A DNA stretch of 64,000 bases from Flaccisagitta enflata. Lineage: Eukaryota; Chaetognatha; Sagittoidea; Aphragmophora. Where the stretch lies: assembly GCA_965153355.1 (NCBI GenBank), contig OZ231128.1, positions 36,394,001 to 36,458,000 on the forward strand. The letters run 5' to 3'. The notes beneath the pieces were generated by a model, which searched no databases, was not told where the DNA came from, and saw nothing but the letters and a program-made list of their open reading frames with translations. Positions 48,291 to 64,000 of the stretch are shown here, piece after piece (position 1 is the stretch's first letter; each line of letters opens with the position of its first letter). A program made the translations under genes and the position numbers.

Positions 48291-49677
48291 TCTCTCCTTT
48301 ACTAGGTGACTTATCAACTAGGTCTAGAGACCGAGTGTATCTGACGTGATATAGCCCAGTGGTTTAGAAAACAAATAATCGAAGAAATTTTTGACATAAT
48401 AGTGTATTCTACAATCAATAAGTAGCAGCAGAAAGCTGTGACATAAGGAAGAGACGCCAAAATATTAAGAGACATAAAAGAATTCTGTTATCAGTTTAAA
48501 CATACAAAGATTGAACTTTTTTAAAAGATAGGGGGAATATGAGGGAACTTTTTAAAAAGAGAGGGAAATATGAGGGGGTAATAAATAACATTGGGGTGGG
48601 GAAATCTTGGGTAACGCAGCCAAGGACAAATCCATGTAGCTTTAGTCTATGTATATCATTAGACTAGAAATAAAAAAAAACTACATGGTTTCCCGGTACT
48701 AATCATATATTACCAATTTCTAAAGGTTACGTTTAAACCTTAGCTTATTTCCCATGACTCGTTCTCGCAAGATGAAGGAAAAAACAAGATAGGCTAAGAT
48801 TTCCTTGTTTCCACAATTCCACCTGCGCAGATAAGAAATCTCATTATCTCGTCAAATTACCCATTCTTAAGCTGGGGGATAAGGTTCCCACTGCGTCAAA
48901 TACATTTCAATTTATTACGCGCGCGATGTCTTTTACAGCAACATATCAAGTTAGAATTTTTATTGCAATAATTAAGAAGATGGCATGAAAGCAGGAAAAC
49001 GTAAAGTAATTAAAACATGAGTCGCGGTTCATTCGGTGTTCAAGAAGCACGGAGCACGTCGAGATTTACACGTGGGTGGTGCGCGGTTTGGATTTCAAAG
49101 TAGCATCAACGTTAATTCTTTGAGTGAAGGTCGCATATACACAGCGAATGGAAAGAATGATGGGAGGCCATACTTCAAAAAAAACCCAATGAAATAAGCT
49201 TTGACACTTGACTTTGATTTTCACATTTGTGCCATTTCTTACAATCTTTCTCTTGGAGAATCAATAATTTGGTTTTTTAAAATTTTGTATCTTAATAACA
49301 CGTAATTACACATGCAAAATATAATAACATACCAAAATATTTCAGTTACTTTTTGGAAAAAATAGCAAATCATCATTCAGACCACTTACTGTCTAGGTCA
49401 AAAAATAATTGCCAAAATATAGCTCGTTATCTTTTACTTTAAACAAGCTTTTTTAAAAACTTATGTCGAGTTCGTTGTACATTACGAAATGTAAAGAGAG
49501 AGAACAAGGCAGGTACGTAAATAGAGTTTCTCTGTCAATAATGCACAAACACGCCGGATATCAAAACCATATTTGCTTCACAATTCTCTCATCCTATGTT
49601 TGAAAATCGAATACCGTACATTGATTAAAAGAGCATTTTGACTTGGGTACGTTATGTAATAGGTAAGATTTTGCAAG
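48291..49677. other. no gene seen
   Basis: AT-rich intergenic sequence without splice-bounded frames or clear repeats. Confidence 0.5.
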
Positions 49678-49679
49678 TA

Positions 49680-49938
49680 CAGTGGAACCCCGCAATAAAA
49701 GCCTTTGCTTTTAAAGGTTCCCCATCATTAAAGGTCAACATCTTGAAGTCTCAAATAGTACTATTTTGGCGGAAAAAAACGTAACTCCTCCAGAGTTGAT
49801 ACTATTTTTAGCAACTGTTGCATTTCTTTCCACCAAGATGGTAGTTTTTAATGTGATTTCACCTCGCTTTAAAGGTTATCCTGAGATAAAGGTGAAAAAT
49901 CTTCAGTCCCAATAGGACCGATGAGGCGGGTCCTACTG
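49680..49938. mobile_element. pogo/Tigger-like MITE with TA duplication
   Basis: Ends CAGTGGAACCCCGC and GCGGGTCCTACTG are inverted, flanked by TA at 49678-49679 and 49939-49940. Internal TTTAAAGGTT-type motifs recur near both ends. 259 bp, non-coding. Confidence 0.75.
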
Positions 49939-50135
49939 TATACTAGTAATCCAAGGTGAAAACTATGAATTTCCGATATTGATAGACCAACTAATTGAGG
50001 TTTTGTTACTGTAGGGTTACAGCAAGATTGAACACAGAAAAATAGGGATGAAAACACCTTGTAACTTCCTCATTAAAAGAGCATTAAATGCACTGTTCAA
50101 TGCATTGTTTACCAGTTTCTTGTTTTTTGTTTTTT

Positions 50136-50190
<55 letters not shown>

Positions 50191-50200
50191 TTTTTTATTT
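50136..50200. repeat. (TTTA)n microsatellite
   Basis: About 15 units. Confidence 0.95.
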
Positions 50201-50363
50201 AAGAGGATAGAGAATAATTTTCAAATTGTACAATTCTCACCAGGGCAGAATTCTTACTATGTCATGAAAACAATGGTTATCAACTTATCATAATAGGAAA
50301 AGTGCCCAAGAAAAAACTCAGCGGCAAGAGCTTACCGTCTTAGCTTTAAACAGGCTATAGTTA

Positions 50364-50556
50364 AACAAGGCGGGATACACGCGTGCGGGATACACGCGTG
50401 CGGGTAAGCAGGGGCCATATTTGAGGTCACCAGATCATTTAGGCAGGAGCAGTGAGGTCAAAGAAATAAAATCTTAAAAAAAATAGTGTGACCGACCGAC
50501 CGACCGACCGACCAACGGACAAAGCGGGTTTTAGAGTCGCGTGCACGCGACTAAAA
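50364..50556 (+). mobile_element. family A element with duplicated head
   Basis: AACAAGGCGGGATACACGCG with a direct repeat GCGTGCGGGATACACGCGTGCGGG, then GACCGACCGACCGACCGACC and AGTCGCGTGCACGCGACTAAAA, a perfect 18-bp palindrome. Confidence 0.8.
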
Positions 50557-52401
50557 GGAAAATTTTAAACAGGAAGCAGGCAAAAACTTACCTATTTGAG
50601 TAAAACAATAAGTTTACAATCAAAGCAAGGCGTTCAAATTGGCTTCTGCAGCACTATCACTTTGTCAGGCACATAACGTACAATATGTTGTACACAAGTC
50701 GAGGCTGGAAAGCAAAAGCTATAACTGCACTTATGGATGAACAAATTGAATATCTTCTCTCACAATGTAAGCAATCTTATCAGATTCGACCCCGCAATTC
50801 TTAGTAAAGTAAGTCGATCTGGCCATCTGAGTCTTGATCAGAATGGAATTAACCTGTAAAATGAATGAGATACATGTAAAGTGAAATTACATGTAAAATG
50901 AAATCACATGTAAAACGAAATTACATCTTAAATGATTAACGAGAAAAATCTGGACGAGGCTCATATTGCTTAACTGCCTAAACGTAACATGAAATGGAAG
51001 GTGAAAAGTGACTTTCCGTGAGCAAAGGTATGTATAATCCCTTCACCTGGTAACAACAGCTCGATCTTCATAAGGCAGAATTAAATGCAAAATAGCAACT
51101 ATTAAGTGATAGCTCATGACCGTGTTATGATGTTTATACAATCAAATCCGGAGTAAATGATCTTGACAAAAGGCCGAGACAGAGGCTGAAGCCAAGATAT
51201 GATATCTCAGGATTTAAGGCGAAATAAAAAGATCGCATTGGATGAGGAAGCGGAAGCGGAAATTCTATCGATTCAAGCGTCCGGATGTTACCCAACATAA
51301 CCTATCCGCACAGTGGGCCTTACCCTAATTTGCGTAAAAAAAATCATCAATAGTTGTGATTTATTTAAGTAAGTAATGGAGAATCGATAATGACCCTATA
51401 AAAATTTTTAAATCACTTAAAAGTTTCAATTTTCTGATATTTTTCAAAAAAATCTTTATGATTTATGTTTTAATATTATGATTCAAGGTTCATATTCCTA
51501 GTGAAATTTCCAATCATTTGATAGGTCACACTTTTATAAAAAAATAGAATTTTTTTATTTCAAACGATTGGTCCTTTTTCATAATGGTGATATAAAAAAA
51601 AAATTTCATGAAAGTATATAGTGTGGCCTCTCATCTCAAATGATTGGCAATTTTACCAGAAATATAAATCTTGAATCAGAATTTTGAAAAACAAACCTTA
51701 AACATTTCTATTCAATATATCAAAAATTTGAAACTTTTTGGAGATTTTTACAGAAACAAAGGTCAACATCAATTATCCACTATGAAATATACCTACTTGC
51801 AGAAGTACCTATTTTCAAGACAAATTTGTTTTGAATGTCAATATCAATTATCCACTATGAAATATACCTACTTGAATAAGTACCTACTTGCATAAGTCAC
51901 AACTTTTTAGGATTTTTTGTACTCAAATTAGGTTAAGGCACACTGTGATATCCGTTGGGATCTGTGCTGTAACTTACAACGGTTGTGAAGGAGAGGGGGG
52001 GGGGTTAAACCTCTTTTCCTTGTATTACGTTGCTTTAAACTCATGGTTTTGTTGAAGAAATATGTGATAAAGAGAAACAGCGGGAATAAGAACATTTGGC
52101 AAGATCGCAGCATGAAACGGTTTCGTCGGCAAAGATGGACGAGCGAGTGTGTTTAAGATTATTTGGTCATTCGTGTTCATTCTTAAAAAAGAAACAACGA
52201 TCCAAATGTCAAAGTACCAATACTATTTGAAATTAAGAGTGAGTTTCATATAGTATGATAAAAATAACCTCCATTCCCTCAAAGGGAGTTTGAAAATAAG
52301 TGGGATGCCAGCATCCATTGAATTTTCGCGTCTGAGCTCATGACAGAATTTCGATATCAAACAGAAACTGATTTTATTGAGAATCGGTGTTTTGGTTCAC
52401 T
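50557..52401. other. no gene seen; short tandem repeat at 51770-51897
   Basis: AT-rich. CAATTATCCACTATGAAATA-TACCTACTTG is repeated at about 70-bp spacing. TACATGTAAAATGAAAT recurs three times at 50869-50930. Confidence 0.5.
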
Positions 52402-60987
<8,586 letters not shown>

Positions 60988-61242
60988 CTTTCACTGCCAG
61001 TCTAAGGACAGACAAGGGCGAAAAGAAGAGATGAGAAACGATAGTAAGAAAGATAGAAAGCGGAAGGGAAAAATGATCCACTTTTTTTCTTTCGAGTTCA
61101 CTTCTTTTTCTTGACTTCCGGCAACGTCGACTTTATCAATATCTCCCTCGCTGAAGTCAATTTGCATTTAAAAAGGTCGTTTTTGTGAATGTTTCAGCAT
61201 AAGAGGGCGCGTACGAACGTGTGCCGATGCGAGTGTATGGGT

Positions 61243-61246
<4 letters not shown>

Positions 61247-61317
<71 letters not shown>
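61247..61317. repeat. (GA)n microsatellite
   Basis: Upstream of the tetraspanin start. Confidence 0.95.
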
Positions 61318-61321
<4 letters not shown>

Positions 61322-61616
61322 CAGATTCGTTTCTTACCACCACGCAATTCTTGATATATTGTGTGACGTCATAGAGAGAATCTTATTTCCTTTCATAGAT
61401 TAAGAGCGATTTTTTTTTTATGCTCTCGATTTTCATCTCACTTCCGCAAGTTTTCCACAATTGATACCCATTTCGCGCAGGCTTATCTCGATATTTGATG
61501 CGATATCCTTGGCTATTTAGCCAATTCAGAAATACCAATTTGTTTCTTATTCGAAATATATCTCGTTTGTTATTTCATCTGTCAAGACAGCGCGTTTCAT
61601 CTCGGCTACTAGTCGA

Positions 61617-61717
<101 letters not shown>

Positions 61718-61965
61718 TCAATTTGACGATGTAACCATCATTATGTAGTAATGTTAATCAAAAACTTACATTTTCTCAAAACATCATTTTCTGATCATCA
61801 TCAGCTTGAGAATAGTCTCAGCTTTCATTTGATGTATCATATGATAGGGTTTTCGCGAATAGAGGTTATACAATTAATATAACTTCATAAAAGTGTCTCA
61901 GAACATTCCTGTCGCGTTTTCAACTGACAATTTGTTATATTCATTCTGAATGAAACTCTTTTCAG

Positions 61966-62085
61966 AGATCTTCTTTTATTTTCTATATGAATGACATATG
62001 CTGTTTCTTTGCTCATGGCGCCTCAGGGCGTGGTCACAGAACAAAAATGAAAATAGATTTGGAATCAGCAGACTTTGGGGATTCA
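61966..62085 (+). CDS. candidate exon of an unrecognised plus-strand gene
   Basis: Acceptor CTCTTTTCAG, then RSSFIFYMNDICCFFAHG and KMKIDLESADFGDS, donor GTAGGT in phase 0 (an alternative donor GTAGCT lies 4 nt later). Short, no domain. Confidence 0.35.
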
Positions 62086-62263
62086 GTAGGTAGCTTACCT
62101 TACCTTACCTGGACCTGGTTTGGCTTTTATAGCCTTATCTTTAGGATATCATTGTCTCAGAGATTTATCACTCAATTTTTTAGAGAAAAAAGATCAACCC
62201 CATAATGATCGCTGCAATATGTGATACAGAATCATTCACTGTAACATTATTTTTGCATACAAG

Positions 62264-62500
62264 CTTCCTGGGACCCTCTTAAACGCAAGGAGGAAATTCA
62301 AACATTGTTTTTTTGATCGCTTCCTAAAAGAGCTCGGCCAAGTTGACTTCCCTACATTATGTTTTTTTTGTGCCTTTCACGTGCATCCCTTTTTTCGATC
62401 TCAAGGTTGTACTTGTGATATCTCCACAGCTCGTAATCGTGATAGTACTGATTGTGCTCGTGTCGGGGTCACAGCGGCAGAGATGATGAGGCAAAAATAG
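62264..62500 (+). CDS. candidate alternative terminal exon
   Basis: After TTTTTGCATACAAG a 79-codon open frame reads RRKFKHCFFDRFLKELGQVD, CFFCAFHVHPFF, CTCDISTARNRDSTDC and ends at TAG. Cys-rich and protein-like, without an ATG. It would join the 61966-62085 exon in phase 0, but its stop is incompatible with the 62617 exon in one transcript. Confidence 0.3.
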   Translation, partial: LPGTLLNARRKFKHCFFDRFLKELGQVDFPTLCFFCAFHVHPFFRSQGCTCDISTARNRDSTDCARVGVTAAEMMRQK

Positions 62501-62616
62501 AAAGTAATATTGAGAAGGAATGTTTTTCAGATTCTGTTTCATGGAAAACTAGGAGTGGTGCGCGTATGAACTAGTCAGTGACGGTTCACAGGGCCCTCTT
62601 CCATTTTTTTTCCCAG

Positions 62617-62829
62617 TTAGGGTATGGTGAGGGATATTGTTCCACTTTGCATTGGACGAATTTTGATTCATCATCGCCGAGGCGTGAGGAAGATGAAGGC
62701 AGATCAGAAAATAACAGAAATCCAATCATGGGTGGTAGAAACACAAGAAGACTCGAAGCAAATCCAATCACAAACGATGATGGCGATGAGAGAGGTGATG
62801 ATGACGATGAAGATGATAGTGATGATGAG
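62617..62829 (+). CDS. candidate coding exon with acidic end
   Basis: Acceptor TTTTTTTCCCAG, 71 codons in phase 0 to 0 (LGYGEGYCSTLHWTNFDSSS, RREEDEGRSENNRNP, DDGDERGDDDDEDDSDDE), donor GAG|GTAAAT. A (TTC)n array follows at 62939-63045. Function unknown; the next exon would lie beyond the window or is not recognisable. Confidence 0.45.
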
Positions 62830-62938
62830 GTAAATCGATTGCGTTCGCTTCCATGCAAATGGGAGAGAGGAAGAGAGTGTTTGAAAGATCAAAAAAGTCT
62901 TTCATTCAACTTTGTTTTTCCACTCGGTTCGCCTTCTT

Positions 62939-63045
62939 TCTTCTTCTTCTTCTTCTTCGTCTTCTTCTTCTTCTTCTTCTTCTTCTTCTTCTTCTTCTTC
63001 TTCTTCTTCTTCTTCTTCTTCTCCTTCTTCTTCTTCTTCTTTTTG
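62939..63045. repeat. (TTC)n microsatellite
   Basis: About 35 units. 63060-63825 beyond it is T-rich without a supported gene; an acidic minus-strand frame at 63728-63788 (TDDEDEDDDKDDDVEDGKAY) is too short to call. Confidence 0.9.
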
Positions 63046-63823
63046 AAATTTATCTTTTTTTTCTTTTAATGTTGTATTAGGTGGGCTGGGGTAAGAAGTA
63101 TCTGAGATTAAAATAGAAATTCTTTTCGTTATCCTTTCGTGAGATTCTGCAGAATTTTTACTCCCCTCAAGCGCGGTAGGACGGAATGTATGTATTTTTT
63201 CCTTTTTTTTCGCTTTGATAAATTCACTAAAAAATTGAACCCAGATTTCGTGTTCTGTTTTTCATTTTTTTTCTTCTTTCTTTTTCAATTTCCTGTATGT
63301 TTTTTTTTCTTTAATAAAATCCAGAGTGCCTTTTGCGTGATTCTTTCGGTTTGTGTTTAAGCTTTTTAATGTTTTCCTCTGGCGCTTTGTTCTCTTCTGT
63401 TTTGTTTTTGGTTTATTTTCCGTTTTTTGTTCCTTTTTGTAAATAGCCCCGCTTTTAAAACCGATGATATCGTCTTGTTTTGAAATTTCCGTTTTTAAAA
63501 GCTAGCCAGCCTGAAGATTTTTTTTCTTATCTTAGAAGATGATGAATTGTTTCTTCGTTAAAAAAAAACAACTTCTCTTCTCCTCTGCATATCTTTTTTT
63601 TCATCCACTCTTTGTTCACGCAATCCACACGGGGAAGAGGTAATAAAGATAATGCGACCCCCACACACGCTATTTCGCCGATTAACTGTCTTCACATCGT
63701 TTTTTTTTGGCAGTTATCTTTCAGATAAGCTTTTCCATCTTCGACATCATCATCCTTATCGTCGTCTTCATCCTCATCGTCCGTTACCTATATGCATGAA
63801 CAACGTGTTTTTTAAAAGAAATC

Positions 63824-63825
<2 letters not shown>

Positions 63826-63916
<91 letters not shown>
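63826..63916. repeat. (GA)n microsatellite
   Basis: Followed by ACTTCACTAGAGCGCATTTTAATGGG, the terminal repeat of the pogo-like MITE at 22538, and then GGCTGGAGGGCAGAATTCAGG, family B core; both run off the window. Confidence 0.85.
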
Positions 63917-63918
<2 letters not shown>

Positions 63919-64000
63919 TTCACTAGAGCGCATTTTAATGGGCTGAAGGCAAATAAGGCATATTCGAAGGCTGGAGGGCAGAATTCAGGCTTGGAGAGCA

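Overview
The window is metazoan nuclear DNA. It has GT-AG spliced genes with long introns, a BEL/Pao retrotransposon (a group known only from animals), a tetraspanin, and fragments of non-LTR, Penelope-like, Tc1, hAT and pogo-type elements. The species cannot be named from sequence; a marine invertebrate is an impression only. Simple repeats are extreme: more than 30 long arrays, mostly GA, CA, TTC and CAA.

Layout. 1-3960 holds an open Gag-Pol frame of a BEL/Pao element (minus strand, cut by the window edge) and its tandem-repeat-rich LTR/leader. 4.2-10.5 kb is a transposon graveyard with a Tc1 relic, a GIY-YIG/reverse transcriptase chimera and a 555-bp block duplicated without indels. 10.5-15.6 kb (+) carries the last three exons of an unrecognised gene with a huge low-complexity final exon. 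16-21 kb is foldback repeats and featureless DNA. 21.6-22.0 kb (-) has a compact coding frame with an IPNYTG motif. 23.4-32.0 kb (-) holds a previously unmarked gene of at least six exons whose splice phases nearly all agree. 33-52 kb is gene-free and contains palindromes, foldback elements and a hairpin-ended interspersed family. 52.4-61.0 kb (-) encodes a complete eight-exon tetraspanin whose C-terminal tail is unusually long and carries five YxxL/I motifs. 62-62.8 kb (+) has candidate exons of another gene.

Two home-made repeat families recur. Family A is about 200 bp: it starts AACAAGG, has a variable GACC/GACG/GACT microsatellite (complement GTCY), and ends in a hairpin followed by TAAAA. 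This architecture resembles Helentron-associated elements (HINE/DINE-1, bivalve pearl). Family B/C is a foldback element ending in a GGGCAGCGGCCCCAAAGG-type hairpin with a core of ~20-bp minisatellite. The genes are not an operon and share no visible pathway. Their common trait is that splice sites sit against dinucleotide or trinucleotide arrays.
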